DNA from: Streptomyces violens
GTDB lineage: Bacteria > Actinomycetota > Actinomycetes > Streptomycetales > Streptomycetaceae
NCBI RefSeq assembly: GCF_000717745.1
Contig: NZ_JOBH01000014.1
Coordinates: 210,532-274,531, forward strand
DNA length: 64,000 nucleotides
Direction of reading: 5' to 3'
Shown here: positions 1 through 8,564 of the stretch, piece by piece
Layout of the letters: each line of letters starts with the position of its first letter
Numbering within the stretch: position 1 is the first letter of the stretch
Position numbers and translations under genes: made by a program
The notes under the pieces: model-generated
What the model was told of the DNA's origin: nothing
The model's database searches: none
Seen by the model: the letters and a program-made list of their open reading frames with translations, nothing else

Positions 1-1
1 C

Positions 2-355
<354 letters not shown>

Positions 356-388
356 GCGGGTAGCCACGGCTCCAGGACCACGGTTCGG

Positions 389-420
389 GGGTGCCCGCGG
401 ACGTCCGTCCGCGGGCACCC
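389..420 (+). terminator. Hairpin after guaB
   Basis: A perfect 14-bp stem (389-402 pairs with 407-420) with a 4-nt loop lies 33 nt after the guaB stop codon. No T-tract follows, which is common in streptomycete terminators. It ends 47 nt before the GTG of the next gene, so it could also act as an attenuator or leader hairpin for that gene. Confidence 0.65.
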
Positions 421-467
421 GCATGTCGGGGATACTGGAACGGCAGACAAAGAGGAAAGGCCACACA

Positions 468-1577
468 GTGACTGAGATCGAGATCGGGCGCGGCAAGCGC
501 GGCCGCCGGGCGTACGCCTTCGACGACATCGCCGTCGTACCGAGTCGGCGGACCCGCGACCCGAAGGAGGTCTCGATCGCCTGGCAGATCGACGCCTACC
601 GTTTCGAGCTGCCGTTCCTGGCCGCCCCGATGGACTCCGTCGTCTCGCCGCAGACCGCCATCCGCATCGGTGAGCTGGGCGGCCTGGGCGTGCTCAACCT
701 CGAGGGCCTGTGGACCCGGTACGAGGACCCGGAGCCGCTGCTCGCGGAGATCGCCGAGCTGGACGAGGCCACCGCGACCCGCCGCCTGCAGGAGATCTAC
801 GCGGCCCCGATCAAGGAAGAGCTGATCGGCCAGCGCATCAAGGAGGTGCGCGACTCCGGCGTGGTCACCGCCGCCGCGCTCTCCCCGCAGCGCACCGCCC
901 AGTTCTCCAAGGCCGTCGTGGACGCGGGCGTGGACATCTTCGTGATCCGCGGCACCACCGTCTCCGCCGAGCACGTCTCCTCCGCCGCCGAGCCGCTGAA
1001 CCTCAAGCAGTTCATCTACGAGCTCGACGTCCCGGTCATCGTCGGCGGCTGCGCGACCTACACCGCGGCCCTGCACCTGATGCGTACCGGCGCGGCCGGC
1101 GTGCTGGTGGGCTTCGGCGGCGGCGCCGCGCACACCACCCGTAACGTCCTGGGCATCCAGGTCCCGATGGCCACCGCCGTCGCGGACGTCGCGGCCGCGC
1201 GCCGTGACTACATGGACGAGTCCGGCGGCCGGTACGTCCACGTCATCGCCGACGGCGGCGTGGGCTGGTCCGGCGACCTGCCCAAGGCCATCGCCTGCGG
1301 CGCGGACGCCGTGATGATGGGCTCCCCGCTGGCCCGCGCCACCGACGCGCCCGGCCGCGGCCACCACTGGGGCATGGAGGCCGTCCACGAGGACGTGCCG
1401 CGCGGCAAGCGCATGGACCTCGGCACGGTCGGCACGACCGAGGAGGTCCTGCACGGCCCGTCGCACACCACGGACGGTTCGATGAACTTCTTCGGCGCGC
1501 TGCGCCGCGCGATGGCCACGACCGGCTACTCCGACCTGAAGGAGTTCCAGCGGGTCGAGGTGACCGTTCGCGCCTGA
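468..1577 (+). CDS. GuaB3-family IMP dehydrogenase-related protein
   Basis: This 369-residue protein has the TIM-barrel fold of the IMPDH/GMP reductase superfamily and belongs to the actinobacterial GuaB3 group that sits directly behind guaB. The N-terminus (EIGRGKRGRRAYAFDDI, then VVPSRRTRD) and FLAAPMDSVVSP are typical, and the phosphate-binding GADAVMMGSPLA is present near residue 280. It lacks the CBS pair and the flap seen in GuaB. The biochemical role of GuaB3 proteins is not settled, so catalysis of the IMP to XMP step should not be assumed. I chose GTG at 468 because it follows an AGGAAAGG ribosome site (453-460) and gives the family N-terminus; an in-frame ATG at 423 would add 15 residues that fall in the leader hairpin region. 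Confidence 0.93.
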   Translation: MTEIEIGRGKRGRRAYAFDDIAVVPSRRTRDPKEVSIAWQIDAYRFELPFLAAPMDSVVSPQTAIRIGELGGLGVLNLEGLWTRYEDPEPLLAEIAELDEATATRRLQEIYAAPIKEELIGQRIKEVRDSGVVTAAALSPQRTAQFSKAVVDAGVDIFVIRGTTVSAEHVSSAAEPLNLKQFIYELDVPVIVGGCATYTAALHLMRTGAAGVLVGFGGGAAHTTRNVLGIQVPMATAVADVAAARRDYMDESGGRYVHVIADGGVGWSGDLPKAIACGADAVMMGSPLARATDAPGRGHHWGMEAVHEDVPRGKRMDLGTVGTTEEVLHGPSHTTDGSMNFFGALRRAMATTGYSDLKEFQRVEVTVRA

Positions 1578-1596
1578 TCACCGGTTTTTGGTGTGC

Positions 1597-1627
1597 AAGG
1601 GGCCCTGCCGGCGCGGCGGGGCCCCTT
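1597..1627. terminator. Bidirectional terminator between convergent genes
   Basis: A 9-bp perfect stem AAGGGGCCC / GGGCCCCTT (1597-1605 with 1619-1627) lies between the end of the guaB3-type gene and the end of the convergent sugar-dehydrogenase-like gene. A TTTTT run at 1585-1589 precedes it, which serves as the T-tract for the minus-strand transcript. Confidence 0.75.
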
Positions 1628-1631
1628 CGCG

Positions 1632-2879
1632 TTACAGGCGGTGGGCCGCGCCCGTCGGGGTCGCGCCGCGGGTGTCCAGCAGCAGCTGGGCCTTCACCGC
1701 CAGGCCCTGGAGGTCGTACGTGCGGTGGTGCTGGAGGAGCAGCGTGAGGTCGGCGGCGGAGGCGGCCTCGTACAGGGAGTCCGCGCGCGGGACCGGGCGG
1801 CCCAGGACCTGCCACTGGGGGACGTACGGATCGTGGTACGTCAGATGGGCGCCCAGCTCCAGGAGGCGGGAGGCGATCTCGCGGGCCGGTGAGCCCTCCT
1901 CGTCGCCGATGTCCGGCTTGTACGTCACGCCCAGCAGCAGCACGCGTGCGCCGCGCGCCGATTTGCCGTGCTCGTTCAGGAGGGTGGCGCAGCGCTGGAT
2001 GACGTACCGGGGCATCCGGCCGTTGACCTCCTGGGCGAGCTCGACCATGCGGAGCGGGTAGCCGGGGGTGCGGCCCTTGTGCGCGAGGCAGTTGGGGTCG
2101 ATGGGGGCGGCGTGGCCGCCGACGCCGGGGCCGGGGCGGAACGCCTGGAAGCCGAAGGGCTTGGTCTCGGCGCAGCGGATGACGTCCCAGAGGTCCACGC
2201 CGATGTCGTGGCAGAGGACGGCCATCTCGTTCATCAGGGCGATGTTGACGTGCCGGTAGTTGGTCTCCAGGAGCCCGGCGGTCTCCGCTTCTTTGGGGCC
2301 GCGGGCGCGGACGACCTTGTCGGTGAGCCGGCCGTAGAAGGCGGCGGCCGCTTCGGTGCAGGCGGGGGTGAGGCCGCCGATGACCTTCGGGGTGTTGGCG
2401 TGGCCGTAGCGGCGGTTGCCGGGATCGTACCGGGCGGGGGAACAGGCGAGGTGGAAGTCGCGTCCCGCGGTGAGACCGGAGCCCGCTTCCAGGAGCGGCC
2501 GGAGGAATTCCTCGGTGGTCCCGGGGTACCCCGTGGACTCCAGGATCACCGTGGTGTGGGGGCGCAGATGTGCGGCGAGGGTGCGGGCGGCCTCGGCCAC
2601 CGCGCGCAGGTCCAGGGCGCGGTCCTCGCCGAGCGGGGTGGGGGCGCAGATGACGGCCGTACGGACCCGGCCGAGCACTGCCGGGTCGGTGGTGGTGCGG
2701 AAGCCGGCGGTGAGCAGCCGGCGCACTTCGGTGGGGGAGAGCGGGCCGTCGGCGCCGAGGCCGGCGGCGGTGTGCGGTCCGGGGGTGTAGCCGAGGGTGC
2801 CGAGGCCGGCGGCGACGGCGGCCTGGGCGAGGGGGAGGCCGATGTGGCCGAGTCCGATGACGGCGAGGTCTGCGGGCAT
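1632..2879 (-). CDS. Nucleotide-sugar dehydrogenase homologue (WecC/TviB type) lacking catalytic residues
   Basis: The 415-residue protein has the full UDP-glucose/GDP-mannose dehydrogenase architecture: N-terminal Rossmann domain (LAVIGLGHIGLPLA, residues 5-18), the ILESTGYPGTT strand near 112-122, a central helical domain, and the C-terminal UDP-binding domain with LLLGVTYKPDIGDEEGSPA. Active members use a Lys, an Asn and a nucleophilic Cys for the two-step oxidation to a uronate. Here the KLxENT region reads AGLLETNYRHVN (Lys to Gly202), the catalytic GGHCxP reads GGHAAP (Cys to Ala257), and the SPER motif reads SPAR. The fold is kept but the second oxidation should be impossible. It may bind a nucleotide sugar without oxidising it, or be a pseudoenzyme. 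ATG at 2879 follows a GGAAGGA ribosome site. Confidence 0.85.
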   Translation of the reverse strand: MPADLAVIGLGHIGLPLAQAAVAAGLGTLGYTPGPHTAAGLGADGPLSPTEVRRLLTAGFRTTTDPAVLGRVRTAVICAPTPLGEDRALDLRAVAEAARTLAAHLRPHTTVILESTGYPGTTEEFLRPLLEAGSGLTAGRDFHLACSPARYDPGNRRYGHANTPKVIGGLTPACTEAAAAFYGRLTDKVVRARGPKEAETAGLLETNYRHVNIALMNEMAVLCHDIGVDLWDVIRCAETKPFGFQAFRPGPGVGGHAAPIDPNCLAHKGRTPGYPLRMVELAQEVNGRMPRYVIQRCATLLNEHGKSARGARVLLLGVTYKPDIGDEEGSPAREIASRLLELGAHLTYHDPYVPQWQVLGRPVPRADSLYEAASAADLTLLLQHHRTYDLQGLAVKAQLLLDTRGATPTGAAHRL

Positions 2880-3088
2880 TCTGGCCGTCCTTCCCGAGCG
2901 ATTCCAGGTAGCGCATAAGTAGACTAAGCCGACATTTGACCCAGAATGGGGATTGGCGGATCAAGGGTGTGGAGTGGCGTCTTCCCGACCGGTAAGCGTG
3001 CGGAGGGTGGCTGGCCCGGCCGCCTGCGGACAGAATCAACAACGGGGTGTGGCACCGATCACAGCACCGACCGAAGCGGGAGGCAGTG

Positions 3089-4795
3089 GTGAGGACAGCG
3101 ACACTGGGACCGGCCGAGCGCGCCGGAGCACTGGCACGGATGGCGGAACGCGAGCTGGACGTGCTGGTCATCGGCGGCGGCGTCGTCGGCGCCGGCACTG
3201 CACTGGACGCGGTGACGCGCGGACTGTCCACGGGCCTGGTCGAGGCGCGGGACTGGGCCTCGGGCACGTCATCGCGCTCCAGCAAGCTGATCCACGGAGG
3301 GCTGCGCTATCTGGAGATGCTGGACTTCGCGCTCGTACGGGAAGCGCTGAAGGAACGCGGGCTGCTGCTGGAGCGGATCGCGCCGCATCTGGTGAAGCCG
3401 GTGCCCTTCCTCTATCCGCTCCAGCACAAGGGCTGGGAGCGCTGGTACGCAGGCACGGGCGTGGCGATGTACGACGCGATGTCGCTCTCCTCGGGGCACG
3501 GCCGCGGGCTGCCGGCCCACCGGCATCTCACCCGTTCGCGCGCGCTGCGTGTCGCGCCGTGCCTGAAGAAGGACGCACTGGTCGGCGCGTTGCAGTACTA
3601 CGACGCCCAGATGGACGACGCGCGGTACGTCGCCACCATCGTGCGCACCGCCGCCGCCTACGGCGCGTCCGTCGCCAACCGTGCCCGCGTGATCGGCTTT
3701 CTGCGCGAGGGCGAGCGAGTGGTCGGCGCCCGCGTGCAGGACGTGGAGGCCGGTGGCGAGTACGAGGTGCGCGCCCGGCAGATCGTCAACGCCACGGGCG
3801 TGTGGACCGACGACACTCAGGGGCTGATCAACGAGCGCGGCCAGTTCCACGTCCGCGCCTCCAAGGGCATCCATCTGGTCGTACCGAAGGACCGCATCCA
3901 CTCCTCCACCGGGCTGATCCTGCGCACGGAGAAGAGCGTGCTGTTCGTCATCCCCTGGGGACGGCACTGGATCATCGGCACCACCGACACCGACTGGGAC
4001 CTGGACAAGGCGCACCCCGCCGCCTCCAGCGCCGACATCGACTACCTCCTCGAACACGTCAACTCCGTGCTCTCCACCCCGCTGACCAGGGACGACGTGG
4101 AAGGTGTGTACGCGGGTCTGCGGCCGCTGCTGGCGGGGGAGTCGGACGCGACGAGCAAGCTGTCGCGCGAGCACACCGTCGCGCACCCGGTGCCGGGCCT
4201 GGTCGTGGTCGCGGGCGGCAAGTACACGACGTACCGGGTCATGGCCAAGGACGCGGTGGACGAGGCGGTGCACGGGCTGGACCAGCGGGTCGCGGACTGT
4301 GTGACCGAGGACGTGCCGCTGGTGGGCGCGGAGGGCTACAAAGCGCTGTGGAACGCGCGGGCGCACATCGCGGCGCGCACCGGCCTGCACGTCGCCCGGA
4401 TAGAGCATCTGCTGAACCGCTACGGCGCGCTGGCGGAGGAAGTACTGGAGCTGATCACCGACGACCCGTCACTCGGCGCCCCGCTGGCGGCCGCCGACGA
4501 CTATCTGCGCGCCGAGGTCGTCTACGCCTGCACCCACGAGGGCGCCCGCCATCTGGACGACGTGCTGACCCGGCGCACCCGGATCTCCATCGAGACCTTC
4601 GACCGGGGCACCCGCAGCGCCCGTGAGGTCGCCGAGCTGATGGCGCCCGCGCTGGGCTGGGACCAGGACCAGGTCGACCGGGAGATCGAGCACTACGAGA
4701 AGCGGGTCGAGGCCGAACGGGAGTCCCAGCGGCAGCCGGACGACCTGACGGCGGACGCGGCGCGGCTGGGGGCGCCGGACATCGTGTCGCGGTAG
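3089..4795 (+). CDS. glpD: Glycerol-3-phosphate dehydrogenase, FAD-dependent
   Basis: Oxidises sn-glycerol-3-phosphate to dihydroxyacetone phosphate, passing electrons through FAD to the membrane quinone pool; it acts in glycerol catabolism at the inner face of the membrane. The 568-residue protein starts with the FAD dinucleotide fold GGGVVGAG (29-36), then SSRSSKLIHGGLRYLE, the substrate-domain GTTDTDW region, and the C-terminal helical cap with ACTHEGARHLDDVLTRRTR. GTG at 3089 is preceded by GGGAGG (3078-3083) at good spacing; GTG 3086 is an alternative. No glpF or glpK lies next to it. A hairpin at 4806-4841 ends the unit. Confidence 0.95.
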   Translation: MRTATLGPAERAGALARMAERELDVLVIGGGVVGAGTALDAVTRGLSTGLVEARDWASGTSSRSSKLIHGGLRYLEMLDFALVREALKERGLLLERIAPHLVKPVPFLYPLQHKGWERWYAGTGVAMYDAMSLSSGHGRGLPAHRHLTRSRALRVAPCLKKDALVGALQYYDAQMDDARYVATIVRTAAAYGASVANRARVIGFLREGERVVGARVQDVEAGGEYEVRARQIVNATGVWTDDTQGLINERGQFHVRASKGIHLVVPKDRIHSSTGLILRTEKSVLFVIPWGRHWIIGTTDTDWDLDKAHPAASSADIDYLLEHVNSVLSTPLTRDDVEGVYAGLRPLLAGESDATSKLSREHTVAHPVPGLVVVAGGKYTTYRVMAKDAVDEAVHGLDQRVADCVTEDVPLVGAEGYKALWNARAHIAARTGLHVARIEHLLNRYGALAEEVLELITDDPSLGAPLAAADDYLRAEVVYACTHEGARHLDDVLTRRTRISIETFDRGTRSAREVAELMAPALGWDQDQVDREIEHYEKRVEAERESQRQPDDLTADAARLGAPDIVSR

Positions 4796-4805
4796 CGGTA
4801 GCGGT

Positions 4806-4841
4806 GGGGGCGTACGCCGGTACGCGCGGCGTTACGCCCCC
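4806..4841. terminator. Hairpin between glpD and the convergent lipoprotein gene
   Basis: GGGGGCGTA (4806-4814) pairs perfectly with TACGCCCCC (4833-4841). The 3' arm overlaps the TAA stop codon of the convergent gene ending at 4832, so one hairpin probably serves both transcripts. Confidence 0.6.
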
Positions 4842-6193
4842 GGAGACTCCGGAGCCTCCGGGGCTCCCGGGCAGAACTCCGCCGTCAGCAGGGCGTGTAT
4901 CCGCCGGTGCGCGTCCGGCTGGTCCGTGTTCAGCCGCAGCGTCAGCACGTGCCGGCCGTCCTCCGTGGCCGCGGTCTGCGCGTACGAGCCGTTGATGTCG
5001 CCGTCGTGCCCCCATACCGTCACGCCGCACGACAGCCGCGTCCCGTAGAGACCCAGCCCGTACACCCCGTTCGTGTCCTTTTCGTCCTGCATTTGGGCGA
5101 GCTGACGGGGCGGCAGCAGCCGGCCGCCGAGCAGCGCCGCGAAGAAACGGTTCAGGTCGCCGAGCGTCGTGACCAGCTCGCCCGCCGCGCCCGCCCGGCT
5201 GGGGTCGAGCGTCGTACTGTCCACGCGCTCCTCGCCCACCTGCGAGTATCCGCGCCCGTACGGCCGCGGCAGCCGCGGGTCGGTCCCCGGGAAGGACGTC
5301 CCCGACAGCCCCAGCGGCGCGATGATCCGGCGCCCGGCCTCCTCGGCGTACGAGTGCCCGGTCACCGCCTCGATGATCTGCCCCAGTACGAGGTAGTTGG
5401 TGTTGGAGTACGCGTACCGGGTGCCGGGCGCGTTCTCGGCCGGATGGGCCAGCGCCGTCAGCAGCAGCTCTTCGGAGGTGTAGGTGTCGTACCGATGGGC
5501 GGTGAAGCCGGCGCCGTGCAGCTCCCGCGACAGCTCCGGATCGGCGGTGTAGTTGTACAGGCCGCTGGTGTGGTCCAGCAGTTCGCGGACGGTGACCGCG
5601 CGCGGATCCGTGCGGCCGGGGGCGAGGTCCGGCAGCAGTCCGCCGACGGTGTCGTCCAGGGAGAGCCGGTGCTCGGCGGTCAGCTGCAGCACGACCGTGG
5701 CGATGAAGGTCTTGGTGAGGCTGCCGGCGCGGAAGTGGTCGGCGGGCGTGATGGGCCGGTCGGTCCGCAGGTCGGCCACGCCCGCCGCGGTGAACCGCGA
5801 GGCGTACGCCCGGCCGTCACGGGTCGTCAGTGCCGCGGCCCCCGGCGCGTCCCCGTCGGCCAGCGCGCGCACCGCCCGAGCGGTCGCGGGCTTCGGTGCG
5901 TGCGCCGTGCCCTTCGGGGCGCCGGGATTGCGCGGCGTACTCGGGGTGCGGGGCGGCGTGTGCCGGTCGGACGGCGAGGGTCGCGCATCGGGGCGCGGCG
6001 TACGGGCCCTGGGCGGCGGCGTGCCCGTACTGGAGTCCGGCGCACCTGTGGCGGAGCGGCGCGCGCCGGGCGCATCCGCCGCCGCGGAGTGCGCCGGAGC
6101 GCGGTCATGGGCGGCGCATCCGGCCGTGAGCAGCACGCAGAAGGCAGCCGCCAGCGCCGCCGCACGGCTAAAATTCACGGATCGCAAGGTCAA
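4832..6193 (-). CDS. Serine hydrolase of the class C beta-lactamase/DD-peptidase family, lipoprotein
   Basis: The N-terminus has basic residues, a hydrophobic stretch and the lipobox LTAGC, so the protein is probably secreted and lipid-anchored. A Pro/Arg/Thr-rich linker of about 90 residues follows, then the beta-lactamase fold. Catalytic motifs are visible: SLTK in the AGSLTKTF segment (the SxxK nucleophile and Lys), YSN in RYAYSNTNYLVLGQ, and a C-terminal HDGDINGS in place of the usual KTG/HTG. This family includes D-Ala-D-Ala carboxypeptidases, esterases and class C lactamases, and sequence does not decide among them. I chose TTG at 6193, with GGGAG 6 nt upstream; GTG at 6178 is possible. 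It is divergent from the kinase gene that follows. Confidence 0.8.
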   Translation of the reverse strand: MTLRSVNFSRAAALAAAFCVLLTAGCAAHDRAPAHSAAADAPGARRSATGAPDSSTGTPPPRARTPRPDARPSPSDRHTPPRTPSTPRNPGAPKGTAHAPKPATARAVRALADGDAPGAAALTTRDGRAYASRFTAAGVADLRTDRPITPADHFRAGSLTKTFIATVVLQLTAEHRLSLDDTVGGLLPDLAPGRTDPRAVTVRELLDHTSGLYNYTADPELSRELHGAGFTAHRYDTYTSEELLLTALAHPAENAPGTRYAYSNTNYLVLGQIIEAVTGHSYAEEAGRRIIAPLGLSGTSFPGTDPRLPRPYGRGYSQVGEERVDSTTLDPSRAGAAGELVTTLGDLNRFFAALLGGRLLPPRQLAQMQDEKDTNGVYGLGLYGTRLSCGVTVWGHDGDINGSYAQTAATEDGRHVLTLRLNTDQPDAHRRIHALLTAEFCPGAPEAPESPGA

Positions 6194-6372
6194 TCGGGAC
6201 TCCCGGTCGTCGGGCCCATCATGACGGGTGCCCAGCGCGTACTCCTCCTGGCCCCGGGCCTTCCCCGCCGCCACGGATGAGGGAGAATGAAGGCTCTGCC
6301 AGGGTGGGTTGTCCGAGTTGGGGCAGTTTGGTGTTGTGGTTGCCAACTCGGCTGGATTGCAGAGGGGATTCA

Positions 6373-8253
6373 GTGGGCGACGAGGACGCCAAGGACGGCG
6401 AGACGGGCAGGCTGCTCGCCGGCCGTTACCGGCTGGGCGATGTCCTCGGCCGGGGCGGGATGGGCACGGTCTGGCGGGCACGGGACGAGGTCCTGGGCCG
6501 CACGGTCGCGGTCAAGGAACTGCGCTTCCCGGGCGGGGTCGAGGAGGACGAGAAGCGCCGCCTGATCACCCGTACGCTGCGCGAGGCGAAGGCGATCGCC
6601 AGGATCCGCAACCACGGCGCGGTCACGGTCTACGACGTGGTCGACGAGGACGACCGCCCGTGGATCGTCATGGAGCTGGTCGAGGGCCGCTCGCTCGCCG
6701 AGGTCATCCGCGACGACGGCGCGCTCACCCCGCGCCGCGCCGCCGAGGTCGGTCTCGCCGTCCTGGACGTGCTGTGCGCCGCGCACCGTGAGGGCATCCT
6801 GCACCGCGACGTGAAGCCGTCCAACGTCCTGATCGCCGACGACGGCCGGGTGGTGCTCACGGACTTCGGCATCGCCCAGGTCGAGGGCGACCCCTCGGTC
6901 ACCTCCACCGGCATGCTCGTCGGCGCGCCCTCGTACATCTCGCCCGAGCGCGCCCGGGGCCAGAAGCCGGGCCCGCCGTCCGACCTGTGGTCGCTGGGCG
7001 GCCTGCTGTACGCCTGTGTCGAGGGCGTGCCCCCGTACGACAAGGGCTCCGCGATCGCCACCCTGACCGCGGTGATGACCGAGCCCGTGGACCCGCCCAA
7101 GAGCGCCGGCGGCCTCGAAGAGGTCATCTACGGGCTGCTGGTGAAGGACCCGGCGGGGCGGCTGAGCGACGAGGCCGCCCGCGCGCTGCTGACGGCCGCG
7201 GTCAACGCGCCCGAGGACACCGGCGCCGAGCCGGCCGAGAAGCCCGCCGAGGCCACCCGCATGATGGCGCTGCCTGCGCTGCCGCCGAAGCCCGCGCCGC
7301 CGCCAAGACCCTCCGCCGCCACCGCCGGGGCGGCCGCCGAGCCGGCCAGGGAGCGGATGCGCGGCGCCCTGAAGTCCGTACGCAACGCCGCGGCGGCCGC
7401 CTCGGCCGCCCGCTCCGCGCCGAAGCCGGGCGGCACGCCCGCGTCCGGCCAGGCGGTGTCGGGCACGACGCGGGCCTCGCTGACGGACGTCGTGCCGAAG
7501 CGCACGCTCATCATCGTCGCGGTGGTCGCCGTCCTCGCGGTCCTCGGTACGGTGCTGGCCTTCGCGCTGACCACCGGGGACGACACCCCGGGCAAGGGCA
7601 CGGCCCAGCAGGCCAAGCCGAGCGCCGACGCGGCCCCCGCGTCCGACGAACCGCAGGGCGAGCGCAACGCGAGCCCGCAGCCCGGCGAGGGGACGCAGGC
7701 CGAGCAGTCGAGCGCGCCGTCCGAGGACGACGCGAGCGACGACAAGAACGACGAGGGCGACGAGAAGAAGAGCGACGACAAGGGCGGCGACGCTCTCCCG
7801 GACGGCTTCAAGAAGATCTCCAACGGCCGGTTCCACTTCACAATGGCGATGCCGGAGGGCTGGAAGCAGACCGGCACGGCGGGCCAGAACTCGGGCGGCA
7901 TCTACAGCGCCTCCGGGGGCTTCCCGCGCATTCAGGTCGACTTCAATGCCAAGCCGTCCGACGACGCCGCCGCGGCCTGGCGCGGCCTGGAGCCCGCGGT
8001 GCGCGGCAGCAGCTCCGGCTACCACCTCCTCGGCATCAAGAAGGCCGACTGGCGGGACTACCCGACCGTCGCCGACTGGTCGTTCACCCGTGAGCAGCGC
8101 GGCCAGAAGGTGCGCGTACTGAACCGCGGCTTCAAGGTCGACGGTGACCACGGTTACGCGATAATGATCACCTGCAAGGCGGGGACCTGGTCGGACAAGG
8201 AGTGCCGACAGCTCCGGGAGACGGCGTTCCGCACGTTTGCGGTGAAGGACTGA
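6373..8253 (+). CDS. Membrane Ser/Thr protein kinase
   Basis: A 626-residue receptor-like kinase. The kinase domain occupies about residues 19-280 and keeps all catalytic parts: glycine loop GRGGMGTV (26-33), Lys48, HRDVKPSN (144-151), DFG (164-166) and the SPERARG activation-segment end. A Pro/Ala-rich juxtamembrane stretch leads to one membrane helix at about 378-399, then an acidic linker rich in Asp, Glu and Lys, then an extracytoplasmic domain of about 150 residues (starting near FHFTMAMPEGWKQ). There are no PASTA repeats. The same kind of outer domain ends the pseudokinase downstream, so the two may act as a pair. GTG at 6373 follows AGAGGGGA. A terminator at 8348-8388 separates the two genes. 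Confidence 0.92.
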   Translation: MGDEDAKDGETGRLLAGRYRLGDVLGRGGMGTVWRARDEVLGRTVAVKELRFPGGVEEDEKRRLITRTLREAKAIARIRNHGAVTVYDVVDEDDRPWIVMELVEGRSLAEVIRDDGALTPRRAAEVGLAVLDVLCAAHREGILHRDVKPSNVLIADDGRVVLTDFGIAQVEGDPSVTSTGMLVGAPSYISPERARGQKPGPPSDLWSLGGLLYACVEGVPPYDKGSAIATLTAVMTEPVDPPKSAGGLEEVIYGLLVKDPAGRLSDEAARALLTAAVNAPEDTGAEPAEKPAEATRMMALPALPPKPAPPPRPSAATAGAAAEPARERMRGALKSVRNAAAAASAARSAPKPGGTPASGQAVSGTTRASLTDVVPKRTLIIVAVVAVLAVLGTVLAFALTTGDDTPGKGTAQQAKPSADAAPASDEPQGERNASPQPGEGTQAEQSSAPSEDDASDDKNDEGDEKKSDDKGGDALPDGFKKISNGRFHFTMAMPEGWKQTGTAGQNSGGIYSASGGFPRIQVDFNAKPSDDAAAAWRGLEPAVRGSSSGYHLLGIKKADWRDYPTVADWSFTREQRGQKVRVLNRGFKVDGDHGYAIMITCKAGTWSDKECRQLRETAFRTFAVKD

Positions 8254-8347
8254 CGGTCTTTGGGGAGCGTCGGCCTACGGAGCAGTGGGCTGATTCCGGC
8301 ACCCGAGTAACTGCTGTCCCCCGCGTCCGTATGAGGGACTGATCATT

Positions 8348-8388
8348 CCGCCCGCCCCGGTGGCAGAAAGCCGCCGGGGCGGGCGGTT
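8348..8388 (+). terminator. Rho-independent-type terminator after the kinase gene
   Basis: CCGCCCGCCCCGG (8348-8360) pairs perfectly with CCGGGGCGGGCGG (8374-8386), followed by TT. It lies about 95 nt after the kinase stop. The 311-bp gap 8254-8564 holds this hairpin and the leader of the next gene, and no other gene that I can support. Confidence 0.75.
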
Positions 8389-8564
8389 GCTGTTGCGCCG
8401 AGCGGTCCCCAGGCGGACCCGGGACACGTATCGTGGCCCCACATAGACCGTACGCGGCCGCATTTCGGCAGTATTGCGACTGGAACCGACCACGGACCGC
8501 TGTGCCGGGGGATAAGAACGGTCCAGCGGTTGGCCGCGGGTATCGCGCGCACTGGGGAGGCGTC

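Noticed and set aside
1243..3285. Large minus-strand frame across guaB3, the sugar dehydrogenase-like gene and glpD
   Set aside because: It crosses three well-supported genes in other frames and has no homology of its own.
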